A stretch of 64,000 bases of DNA, from positions 100,524,582 to 100,588,581 of the forward strand of contig OX235273.1 of assembly GCA_944472155.2 (NCBI GenBank), read 5' to 3'. Source of the stretch: Trichobilharzia szidati (Eukaryota; Platyhelminthes; Trematoda; Strigeidida; Schistosomatidae). The stretch's first letter is position 1. Each line of letters begins with the position of its first letter. Made by a program: the position numbers and the translations under genes. Positions 48,150-57,759 of the stretch are shown one piece after another. The notes beneath the pieces were generated by a model that saw nothing but the letters and a program-made list of their open reading frames with translations, made no database searches and had not been told where the DNA came from.

Positions 48150-49064
48150 CTGACCATTATGAGTGAGTCTAAAGACAATATCTAAGACTCACTCAGACCT
48201 AATATATGGTGAATATACATAGACGATAAGTTTGTACCACCATAATAAGACCTGCACAATGTCTTCTGGCAGCGATTGAACAATCAATCAATCCTCTAGC
48301 ATTTGGTATACTACAAAAGGAGATTCAGACATCGGCTAATTAACCTTTTCTTCTAAACTGTCTGGTTAAGTGGCAAGAAGAAATGATCATTTTTAATGTG
48401 TCTTCATTCAGGATGAAAACACACCAACAACTATTTAGTCTTGGACTCCTCTCACCCTTTCAGCACAAAGGTATCAGTTATCTCAAATCTTCCTACAGTG
48501 ATCATACTCTATGATAATAGATGAAAAGGAAATAGAAGATATATCAAAAATCGTCGTAATTCATAAGGAAGATAACTATTCAAAGAATCTTATTAACAGG
48601 ATCAACATCAAAATGAAAAATGGCTAAAATATACTCCAAAACTTTGACCACAATAGTTGTTATTTCACATAGATCTAACACATCAGACGAGATCAGAAGA
48701 ATGCTCAATAGTTGCAGCATAAGAGTTTTCTTCAAAACACCTTACATGCTTGAAGCGATTTCGTTCTTGTTAAAGATTAAATTATGAGAGATTTACAATA
48801 TTTGTTTATAAAATAAAATGCTTAGAGCGTGATGTATTTTTATCAGATAAACCACTCGATGAACTACATATTGGATAGATGGGCACTGAAGAAATTTTTT
48901 TCCACCACGAAGAAACCCACTGGATCTATAAAAGTCTGAAAATTTGTCGGCCACAGGGGTAAACTCTGTAGAATCAGATCAATTCTGATAGTATTGAAGT
49001 CATTTGAAACATTTCAGAACTTACAAAAACCTCGAATGAGAAGCATTTCACATTGAATAGGATG
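48150..49064 (+). pseudogene. Degenerate PLE (RT end to GIY-YIG), left arm
   Basis: Reads like the element at 61.7-62.9 kb: SDEIRRMLNSCSIRVFFKT matches its SDDIRRVLNQLDIRVFFKT, and 48.9-49.05 kb matches its ENSSAIGLHAIESGH..FRNHDERL stretch with many stops. It forms the inner end of the left arm. Confidence 0.65.
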
Positions 49065-49072
49065 TTAAGTTT

Positions 49073-49849
49073 TTGGATAGAAATGACTCGTTAAGAAAGA
49101 ATTCAACGGATTCCAACACCTCTATATGTAACGTGAGACTTTATTACTGTTATTATTCTCTTGGGTTCCCAGAGCAACACAAGGTTGCAACAGTAAACCT
49201 CGATAGTGATAATAACAATAATAATGATAATGATAACAGTGATAATAATAATATTAATGACGACACCAACAATACAGAATCTAAATCATCAGTAGTAATT
49301 CCATACAAGGAAGGAACCTCGGAAGCCTTGCGCAGAATTCTTAACAAGGCAGGAATAAAAACGGCATTCAAACCCACAAACTCAATTAGAAACAAGCTTT
49401 GTCGGTTAAAGGATCCTGTAGAGCCTTTAAAACAAAATAATTTAGTTTATCTAATACCCTGCAATGATTGTCAGGTCAAATACATAGGTCAAACTAGTAG
49501 AACAGGGGCAGTCAGACTAGCTGAACATAAAAACTTAGCAAAATCTAGAATGGTTGACCCGAATAAGATAAGAAATCCAGAGAATAGTTCAGCTATAGCA
49601 CTACATGCAGTCACACACAACCATACAATAGGATGGGATAGGATGACAGTTTTAAAACCTAATGTCACAGGGTATAGGGAGAGATTGATAACAGAAGCTT
49701 TGTTTATCGAATCAACTACAAATACATGTAATAGGAATGATTCATCACCTGTCCCCGATATATGGAAAATTCTACTACCCATACGACAAATAGGAGAGAA
49801 AAAAGAAAACTATAAAACTCAAGTGTCAAAGTCGTGTGATCACAATTGA
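49073..49849 (+). CDS. PLE GIY-YIG endonuclease domain, open frame
   Basis: A 258-aa frame. Residues about 45-70 are an Asn/Asp-rich linker. Residues about 78-120 (VIPYKEGTSEALRRILNKAG, IKTAFKPTNSIRNKL) form the block between RT and nuclease. The nuclease begins with LIPCNDCQVKYIGQTSRTG, has the Arg and the HK/EH positions, ENSSAIALHAVTHNH, and the catalytic Glu region ERLITEALFIES. This is the C-terminal half of a PLE protein; the RT is missing, so it is 5'-truncated. It lies in the palindrome spacer and is followed at once by the PLE end with a ribozyme-like motif. The true start is unknown since upstream coding sequence is lost. Confidence 0.8.
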   Translation: MDRNDSLRKNSTDSNTSICNVRLYYCYYSLGFPEQHKVATVNLDSDNNNNNDNDNSDNNNINDDTNNTESKSSVVIPYKEGTSEALRRILNKAGIKTAFKPTNSIRNKLCRLKDPVEPLKQNNLVYLIPCNDCQVKYIGQTSRTGAVRLAEHKNLAKSRMVDPNKIRNPENSSAIALHAVTHNHTIGWDRMTVLKPNVTGYRERLITEALFIESTTNTCNRNDSSPVPDIWKILLPIRQIGEKKENYKTQVSKSCDHN

Positions 49850-49990
49850 TATGATTATGAACAATAAATTTTGTTCGAAACGTCATCCAGTAAATAATAC
49901 TGTTTCACTGTGTGATATACCTAATAAACAAACTAATATGGAATTACTTACTACCACAGTGCCCAAGTTTTACACATATATTAACCTCGA
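49846..49990 (+). mobile_element. PLE 3' end with hammerhead-like motif
   Basis: 49846-49890 folds as a hammerhead-like RNA: helix I TTGAT/ATCCA, helix II GAACA/TGTTC with an A-rich loop, then GAAACGTC. The following ACAGTGCCCAAGTTTTACAC is shared with the copies at 21.8, 46.75 and 52.7 kb. Confidence 0.6.
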
Positions 49991-50890
49991 TTTCACTCTG
50001 TTCTTTTCAGTCCACTTAAGCTAGCTCAACGATAGCCCACAAGTTTTCAGTTCCTCACCACATAATCAACTGCATGTCACCAACAGATATACGTCAGACT
50101 CGCCACATAACATTCGGGTTTCACTCAGGGGCCTAGTGCGATGTATCATCGGGTAGTGTCATCAGACTGTGTCCAATCCATCTACATTCTTTTCTGCATA
50201 TTCGGTTGGCGATACGTTCTTAGATCCTTGCCACTCATCAGTTCTAGCCACCTCATATTCAACAGATGGCCAGCAAAGTCTACTGTTACTTCGACTTCTG
50301 CAGCCGGCTCAACATATTTCTTGTGACGCACGAGTCATTGCTGACTCGCTTTCAGTGTTTAACATCCGGCCCTTGCTCCTTATGCTCAATAAAATGGATC
50401 TCCATACTGATTTCGGAAGAATAAGCGTCTTTCTTACTCTTCCAATCCGGGATTCAGTATACATATATGTGCAGACGAATGTAGTTGAGGCTATGTTGCT
50501 TAAAGAGGCAAGTGAAAGACGTTACTTCGCTCAAACTTGTCCTGTTGGTGGCGATTGGTACTCGCTGTTATTGGTTAGATATTTTAAAGTGGTGTCTTCA
50601 CTGCCACTGCAACTAACACTTTGCTTTTCACTTAAAGATCATGGAGATTCTCTGATATTGGACATATTTAGTCCTCGTAGTCCAAAAATTCTAAAGGTAT
50701 TGTCGGTCTGACATATGCTTGTCTTCTCTCTAGTCACGGTATTTCTCATGATCCAATCAACCCAGAAGCGATAGGCTTTTTTACTACGTGAAATCACGCG
50801 GTGGTTTACGATTGCTGCATCCATGAAATCAAAATATCTCCACATGGTTTGCTATCTCTATCTTCCAATAAAAGTTGCCAATGGGTGAAT
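49990..50890. other. Palindrome spacer, unassigned
   Basis: Holds a 180-aa open frame at 50169-50711 (+) with no recognised motif. Nothing else identified. Confidence 0.4.
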
Positions 50891-50892
50891 TA

Positions 50893-51800
50893 ATATCCAA
50901 TTGAATATGAAATGCTTCTCAATCGAGTTCTTTGTAAGTTCTGAAATGTTTCAAATGACTTCAATACTATCAGAATTGATCTGATTCTACAGAGTTTACC
51001 CCTGTGGCCGACAAATTTTCAGACTTTTATAGATCCAGTGGGTTTCTTCGTGGTGGAAAAAAATTTCTTCAGTGCCCATCTATCCAATATGTAGTTCATC
51101 GAGTGGTTTATCTGATAAAAATACATCACGCTCTAAGCATTTTATTTTATAAACAAATATTGTGAATCTCTCATAATTTAATCTTTAACATGAACGAAAT
51201 CGCTTTAAGCATGTTAGGTGTTTTGAAGAAAACTCTTATGCTGCAACTATTGAGCATTCTTCTGATCTCGTCTGATGTGTTTGATCTATGTGAAATAACA
51301 ACTATTGTGGTCAAAGTTTTGGAGTATATTTTGGCCATTTTTCATTTTGATGTTGATCCTGTTAATAAGATTCTTTGGATAGTTATCCTTCTTATGAATT
51401 ACGACGATTTTTGATATTTCTTCTATTTCCTTTTCATCTATTATCATAGAGTATGCTCACTGTAGGAAGATTTGAGATAACTGATACCTTTGCGCTGAAA
51501 GGGTGAGAGGAATCCAAGACTAAATAGTTGTTGGTGTGTTTTCATCCTGAATGAAGACACATTAAAAATGATCATTTCTTCTTGCCACTTAACCAGACAG
51601 TTTAGAAGAAAAGGTCAATTAACCGATGTCTGAATCTCCTTTTGTAGTATACCAAATGCTAGAGGATTGATTGATTGTTCAATTCCTGCCAGAAGACATT
51701 GTGCAGGTCTTATTATGGTGGTACAAACTTATCGTCTACGTATATTCACCATATATTAGGTCTGAGTGAGTCTGAGATATTATCTTTAGACTCACTCATA
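50893..51800 (-). pseudogene. Degenerate PLE, right arm
   Basis: Mirror copy of 48150-49064, with several stops. Corresponding blocks of the 61.7-62.9 kb element are visible, including the segment before the nuclease (51190-51410) and the RT tail (51430-51660). Confidence 0.65.
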
Positions 51801-51985
51801 ATGGTCAGGAAACTAATGATGAAGGTTACGAAACAATGTCTACATTGATTGCGGCTATATAAATTCACTCAACGTTATAATGACATAACTGGTGCTCAGC
51901 TGAAGTCATTCTGTTAAACTTTTCAACAATTCTCAGAAAATGAAATTGATATCGGGAACGTCGGTAAAGAGGAATAGTAAAGTGA

Positions 51986-52224
51986 ATATTTTTTTTATTC
52001 CTTCACGTTCCCCGTGGAACATAGGGCTTCAAGCTAGACGCTTGAAGTTTCTGTAGCAGTGTTTATTTTTACAGGATGGGGTTACTAGCCTCATGCCCAA
52101 CCTTCCCTCTTTGCCAGCCCTGTTACTGGCTTAGTGAGGTAAAGGAGTGCGTCGGCCGGGAATCGAACCCCGGACCATGTGCATGGTCGGCGAGCGTCCT
52201 AACCGCTATGCCACCGACGAACAC
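51986..52224 (-). mobile_element. tRNA-headed SINE in the right arm
   Basis: The minus strand starts with a tRNA-like head (52220-52147): A box GTGGCATAGCGGTTAGG, B box GGGTTCGATTCCC, and a weak acceptor stem. The body ends with CCTATGTTCCACGGGGAA and an A-rich tail. AAAGTGA flanks both ends (51979-51985 and 52225-52231) and the left palindrome arm has the empty site. The tail resembles the 3' end of the RTE at 47.34 kb. Confidence 0.75.
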
Positions 52225-52529
52225 AAAGTGATTACACTCAAATAATTAGAGTAGTGTTACACATTCAGTGACGTATCACGAATTGTGAGTAAATCGGCTG
52301 TAGATGCATATATGAATGAATAATTCACGTGAACGGGAGATAAAAGCCAGAAAGCGCTGATTTCAAAATGGTGACTGAAGACTTTGAAAATGTCAGAAAA
52401 GGAGATTTAAGTACAATTTTCGAGTGTATAACTATGTGAAAGTCAGTGATCATTTACAGTGAATTGAACACGTTAAACTATTTCGTGGTGATGCACACAC
52501 ATAATCAAGAACATTCAAATTCCTCTATA

Positions 52530-52770
52530 ATGGATACGATTTTATTTTAATAAATCAAATGTACAGTTAAATTAACTGAAGTGATTATGAGCAATAGTTT
52601 GTGCTCGAAACATCATCAGTTAATTTAACTGTACAACACTTTGTGATTTATTAAAATAAAATCTTATCCATTATGGAGTTATACTCTACCACAGTGCCCA
52701 AGTTTTATACTTATATCAAACCCTCTAGATTAAACAGATGTCAGCACATATCCACGACATTCGCATTGAT
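52530..52770. mobile_element. PLE terminal hairpin, right arm
   Basis: Mirror of 46690-46925. On the plus strand 52574-52625 has the hammerhead-like motif CTGAA, GTGATTA, GAGCA/TGCTC and GAAACATC, inside a 15-bp perfect stem (GTACAGTTAAATTAA and its complement). Confidence 0.65.
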
Positions 52771-53090
52771 GTCAAGTTCACAACGACTAGTAAAATTTGA
52801 AACCGACAATCACCACAGTGGATAAGAGGAAGAAATAGATTGTAGTGAAATCCCACGAAAATGTGAAGGTTGACCAGCTGTCTATGGAATAAAGCGTACT
52901 TCACTGTGTTAAAGAGGTCAAGTATTGTGATCAACACTGAGGTGAATTTACGATCCTGTCATGTTCAGTCACATAATCCGTCACTCCTCAAAAATCAAAC
53001 CAAAATGTCACTCACTCAGGAGGCGTCCACCTGACAACAGTCAGTAGATTGATTATAGAAAAGTTGAAAGCCACACTACATAATCAAGCG

Positions 53091-53100
53091 TATATATATG
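53091..53100 (+). promoter_or_regulatory. TATA-like box of copy D
   Basis: TATATATATG at the conserved distance from the ATG at 53161. Confidence 0.55.
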
Positions 53101-53160
53101 TGCAATTAGAATGGCAATCAGAAGACTACTCTCAACCACCAGAATTCAAATCAACACAAA

Positions 53161-53776
53161 ATGAAGGTGAGTGATAAAATTAACATCGACTAACTCTCTC
53201 TCTCCTACAATTCTATCAGTGCATCTTCCTCCTCATCTGCTTAACCGTTCTCGTCAGTCAAACACAAGGATTGAGTAAGTTCACGAGATTTGTTCACAGT
53301 AGAATTCATGTCTATGACAATATGATCATTTGATGATGTTGACCTTTCTTTCTTCATTTCTCGCCAACCCTCTCGTCTCTGCTGATGGAAACAATGCTGA
53401 AACGCAATACAAAATACTCATCACAATGCATCACATGATATACAACCATCACACACGCTCACGCACGCACACACGCACTTGATTCGATGCAGTTCTGGAT
53501 AAGATGTTCAACATTCTACCTCCCACATTGAAGAAGCTGGTCAAGAAGGTGGTTCATTGGGCGTGTCCGAATGAGAGAGCACCAAGCGTAGGAGGCGGCG
53601 TAGGAGGGGCATCAGATGTGACGACTACGAAGAAGGTGACGAAGACGGTGAAGGAATCTCGCTAATAGTCACGCACCATAGCATCTTGGTGGTCTACAAT
53701 TGTCGGTATTTTCGGCTACCTATCATTGAGATGACTATTCCTCGAATTTTGTTTGTATGTCATAGTTCAGAATAAA
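53161..53776 (+). CDS. Secreted cationic peptide gene, copy D (MEG-like)
   Basis: Exons 53161-53166, 53220-53274 (55 nt) and 53493-53665, ending TAA TAG. The product is 77 aa; the last exon appears identical to that of copy C and the signal peptide exon encodes the same residues as in A and B. All splice sites are canonical and phases match. AATAAA is at 53771-53776 (feature span extended to it). After signal cleavage the mature peptide would be about 55-58 residues: an amphipathic Lys-rich start, one Cys in HWACPNE, a Gly-rich turn with three added codons, and a Thr/Lys tail that could be O-glycosylated. A secreted, membrane-active or signalling role is inference only. Confidence 0.78.
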
Positions 53777-54721
53777 ACTTTTTGATTATATGCTGTGTGT
53801 TTTATTTTGAATTCTTTCGTGATTGAATGAGATGGGTCATATTCTCTTGATCTGGGTTCTCCTCCTCTTTACTGCCTCCTGGATTGCACGGAAACAAGAG
53901 TGCGTTTCGCCCCTAGACACTTTTCATCAAATCAGAATATTGGTTTGGATGATTCACACGACGTATGACATGTATTCGTACAGTAGCTTTTATCCTATTG
54001 TGATGGTAGATAGCTCTTCGATTGTCAGTGTTTTCTGGTATTATCACTGTCCTGTATCGCACAATGGTTACATTTGAGTTATGACCTCATCTCCCTCAGT
54101 TCCCACCTCTGTACACCTGTGTGATCGGCTAAATCAATCAAGACCAATCATTCTAATGTTCATGTTTTGTTGATGTTTGATAAGAGAATCAATAAATCCA
54201 AGTACTTACTCAACATTGGTGTTGTTGTGTTTTCTGACCTGCATTGATATCCAGAAACAAGCAGTCATTTTGAAGATTGCTAGCCGATATATTTGAATGA
54301 CTGTTCGGTGGTTTTTAATTCTCGCTCCAAATTGAAGTATGCACTACAGATGTTATCCGTAAAGACGATGAGAGTTTCACAACTGAACCGTTCAACCCAG
54401 TGGAGATAACTACACTGATATCATCCATCTCAGGTTGAACGTTTTTCCATCTTACTGACTTAGTACTCGCAAATGGCCATATTTACATGGAAGTGATTTC
54501 AGTCAGTTCAGAGCGATTACTGTATTTTGCGAATTCACTCACTCCTGCGTATAATCGCAATTGTAAGTAAGCATTTTTAGTTGTGTGTTTGTTTGTGGAG
54601 TCGCTCTGTCAAACACAGGAGAAACTATGAAAATCAAGTTGGTTTGGAATATTGTTTACGTGATCAAAATATTTTGAGAACAGTGAATTTTTAAGTGATT
54701 ATTTGAGCGAACATTAATGAT

Positions 54722-54979
54722 GTGACACTGAATGAAGTTTGTGCTGTGGAGCAAGACTTTGTGGTGTTACTGAAGGAAGAGATGACATCAATATCGAAGT
54801 GTGTAATGGAACAGGTGAACAGAGCGAATGAAAGTTTAGTTCAGAAAATGTCGTTAATACTTATCACACCACTAAATACAATGAAGGTAATAAAATCCGA
54901 ACAAATACTTATTGAAATTGAGATTTGGAATTATGATGAAGTTGTAGTGAATGCGTGGAAAAGTTTCTTCTGTCAGTAA
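54722..54979 (+). CDS. Uncharacterised ORF, right-arm copy
   Basis: An 85-aa frame with LLKEEMTSISKCVMEQVNRA and QKMSLILITPL. It matches the 44477 frame but carries 15 extra codons. No signal peptide or known domain. Coding status is uncertain. Confidence 0.3.
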   Translation: MTLNEVCAVEQDFVVLLKEEMTSISKCVMEQVNRANESLVQKMSLILITPLNTMKVIKSEQILIEIEIWNYDEVVVNAWKSFFCQ

Positions 54980-56378
54980 AAGAGTGCCTACAAATGCGGG
55001 CTGTTGTGTTCTTGAATGATTTCGAGTGAAACGGAGCTAATGTGCCTAATATGTTGTCATTAACATTAACTTGCTCTCGAAATAAATGTATCAAACGAAA
55101 TATATTTCACTGTCGGATATTCTCTGATGAGATATCCTCCGTATTTCATTGTTTAGAGAGTGATCGTTTGAAGATTTCACGATACTGTTGTTGTAGGCGT
55201 CCGTTTTTCTGTAGGATTAGTAACTGTGTATTTGGGCGTTGGGTGAATTATGTGTTTATTGTGTATACTTGGAGGCCCTGACACTTTCTCCGCTAGAACC
55301 GTTTCATTGAGTATGTGAGAATACGAAATTTCGACTGATACGACGCATGCTGATAACTGATGTAATAGATTGTTTCCACTCACATGCAACACGACAATTC
55401 ACCATACTTCTCTCAAATCACTTTGAAGCGTACAGTGTTGTAGCATACGATATTCACTGATAGGTATCTCACCATTCATCCTGTTTTGTTCATTTTTATG
55501 GGTATATATTTGTAGATCGATTCTAAGTAGCATTGGCTACTGTCAGATGCATTATTCTAAACATCTGCAGACAAGTGAGATGACATTCTGTGTCCGTACA
55601 CTTTGATGAAACTATATATTGGTTTTATGTTACTACATTACTATTCCTGTGTATAGAATATGCTTCGATTTTATTCAACTATTCTTGATGGTATTATGCT
55701 TCACACACTGTAATACCTACACTGAGTCACATATTTGTAATTACCCATACATCATCTCGCGGTGTTTCTCATCATTCACTCCATGAAATGCCATAACATA
55801 CCATCGTCTGAATTAAGTATTCTTGCTTCTTTGTATGATTGTCTCCGTGTGAGGAGGAAGCGAATTCACCAGATGAGGATCGTGTCTTGACCATGGTGTC
55901 TCACCTGCACAGAATTTTCTGAAGTCGACAACTCCCATTCACTAGATGCATATTGGGAAATTTCAGTCAAGTGGTGGAGTGAACATGATGTTAGAAATGA
56001 AGAGAATCACAGAAGTCGTGAAAGGGTGTCGAGCATGCACAACACACTAGACAGCAAACTATGTAGTAATTGGTTACAGGTTTTCATCATGAGCTGACAT
56101 CAGTTAGAGAACCATTGGAAAATCTGGGAGTACTGGACAGCTGTTTCGTCCTAGTTTGGGACTCTTCACCACTACGCACCCACCGGGACTCGAACCCAGG
56201 ACCTAGCGACTTGCCCTATTCAGGTGGGTAGTCACCTGGGGTTCTGGTGAGAAGTCGTGACCAGTAGGGTGCTGCAGGTCGGGCGTGAGGACAAATACTC
56301 GCCGAAGACATTGGCTAGGGGTCGCGCTATGTCGTGAATTGGCAGAAGTTAGAATTCATGGACCGTTGGATCGGGTCC

Positions 56379-56437
56379 CAGTGGCTCAATGGTATACGAG
56401 CTCGCCTTGTAACCAGAAGGTCCTGGGTTGGAATCCC
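56379..56437 (+). promoter_or_regulatory. Pol III A and B boxes of the SINE
   Basis: A box GTGGCTCAATGG near 56378-56390 and B box GGTTGGAATCC near 56426-56436, spaced as in a tRNA gene. One B-box base differs from the TTCGAATCC consensus. Confidence 0.6.
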
Positions 56438-56446
56438 GGTGGGTGC

Positions 56447-56492
56447 GTAGTGCTGAAGAGTCCCAAACTAGGACGAAACAGCTGTCCAGTAC
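56447..56492 (+). ncRNA. Hammerhead ribozyme (Sm-alpha type) in a SINE
   Basis: Helix I GTAGTG/CAGTAC (one mismatch); core CTGAAGA; helix II GTCC/GGAC with a 7-nt loop; GAA; helix III ACAG/CTGT with no loop; cleavage-site GTC, so cleavage is expected after 56486. All conserved core bases are present. The schistosome Sm-alpha repeat is known to encode active hammerheads; this copy matches its core and helix II. Confidence 0.8.
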
Positions 56493-56723
56493 TCCCAGGT
56501 TTTCCAATGGTTCTCTAACTGATGTCAGCTCATGATGAAATCCTGTAACCAATCAAATCCCTACAAACCAACACTTGAAAATATGTAGTAATTGGTTTAC
56601 TTCGAAGAATGAGGTATTTGAGAATGAGTAGTCATTGCTCATCCAGCATACAGTCATCCTATTTTATATTCATCCACTATAATGCTAAAATTGATGGTTG
56701 GCTGATCTCGCTGAAAAACGTCA

Positions 56724-57023
56724 TCAAATAGAGCATAATAAATGAATGGATAGAATAATGTGAATTCGAAAGTAATTTATCCGAGTATGGAAGATGAATG
56801 TGTGGTGAGACAAGTATGATTCTTGATGTGCAAGACTGGATTTACTTCGCTTGTATTTGTTTAGTGTCCAGTGGTCAAATTCAATTCGCTTTGGCACGTA
56901 ATTCAGTGTTTCGATTTCCAATAATAGCCTTATTTCATCTGCGCTTTGAGATAAATTTCTCAATGCTGGATGTTTGCTTGAGAGGCGTTCTTCCAGTTTC
57001 TTTTGCTTTTCTGTCTCTAGCAC
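56724..57023 (-). CDS. Uncharacterised charged ORF, right-arm copy
   Basis: A 99-aa frame beginning MLETEKQKKLEERLSSKHP and containing NLSQSADEIRLLLEIETLNY. It corresponds to the 43065 frame but is longer, because the other copy changes frame after SY. Function unknown. Confidence 0.3.
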   Translation of the reverse strand: MLETEKQKKLEERLSSKHPALRNLSQSADEIRLLLEIETLNYVPKRIEFDHWTLNKYKRSKSSLAHQESYLSHHTFIFHTRINYFRIHIILSIHLLCSI

Positions 57024-57759
57024 TCACCACAATTATGTCAGTTATCCAGTCAAATTATGCTTCACAGATTAGTCTCCTGATGACTCCTGATGAATCCATT
57101 TGCCACTGATATCACATAGATGTCTTCTCACTTATCGTCTCGTGGTGTTCTCAATATCTTCAGAGCAGTACATAACAGCATCACTGATGTGAACATTTAC
57201 TGAATTACTTAGGTGATCCATGTTTTTGGCGTGTATTTGGGATTGAGGTATTCATTTAACATCTGCAGTTTATATGCATATTCGAGAGTCAACAGATTCA
57301 ACCAGTTTTGTTTGGCAGTCGTTTCGATGTTTATTTTGGCAGAGGACCTTCCATTTTATGTTGGTGTTGAATGTGAGCATGTCTTTGTGCGGTTTACTCA
57401 TCTCCGTTTGATTGATCACTGTTCCATGGTTTTTCGCGATTTAATCCCTTCACACTTATATTTTTAAATCCACTGAATAACGCATATCGAACTGGTCACC
57501 CATATCTCTCATTGTTTTTTTCGGCCTTTTCATGATTCATGACTATTGTCACACAGTGTATGTGAGGATATGTATTCGGTGAGTTCGTTGTTATCTGCAT
57601 TTTGAGTTTAGCAGATTTTGTGTCAATAATGTCCTTAATGATATGGTTTTCTTATTCATTCTCTCAAACCCAATTTGAAATTTCCACTGCGTTTTATTTC
57701 GGAGTATTTACTCAGTATGCAGGAGCTTCTTCAATAATCGATAATATATCATTTTATGT

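Larger units (their letters stand above)
42120..49064. repeat. Left arm of the large palindrome
   Basis: Reverse-complements to 50893-57748. The outer kilobase (42.1-43.3 kb) is clearly diverged from its partner, while the part around the peptide gene and 45.1-45.6 kb is nearly identical. It holds peptide gene copy C, a PLE terminal hairpin, a PLE relic at its inner end, and an RTE insertion at 47332-48075 absent from the right arm. Confidence 0.9.
56076..56582. mobile_element. Inverted pair of hammerhead SINEs
   Basis: Two copies of one SINE, minus (about 56080-56215) and plus (about 56335-56560), head to head, inserted as one block flanked by a 15-bp duplication (56061-56075 and 56583-56597, ATGTAGTAATTGGTT). 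The left palindrome arm lacks it. The minus copy has a damaged ribozyme core (G for the first C of CTGAAGA). Confidence 0.75.
50893..57748. repeat. Right arm of the large palindrome
   Basis: Reverse complement of 42120-49064. It contains copy D, a matching PLE relic and hairpin, and two insertions not found on the left: a tRNA-headed SINE at about 51986-52224 and an inverted SINE pair at 56076-56582. Confidence 0.9.

Noticed and set aside
50169..50711. 180-aa frame in the palindrome spacer as a new gene
   Set aside because: No motif, signal or splice context could be identified; listed only as unassigned spacer.
52147..52220. A functional tRNA gene
   Set aside because: The acceptor stem is imperfect, no clean cloverleaf forms, and the head continues into a SINE body with a target duplication.
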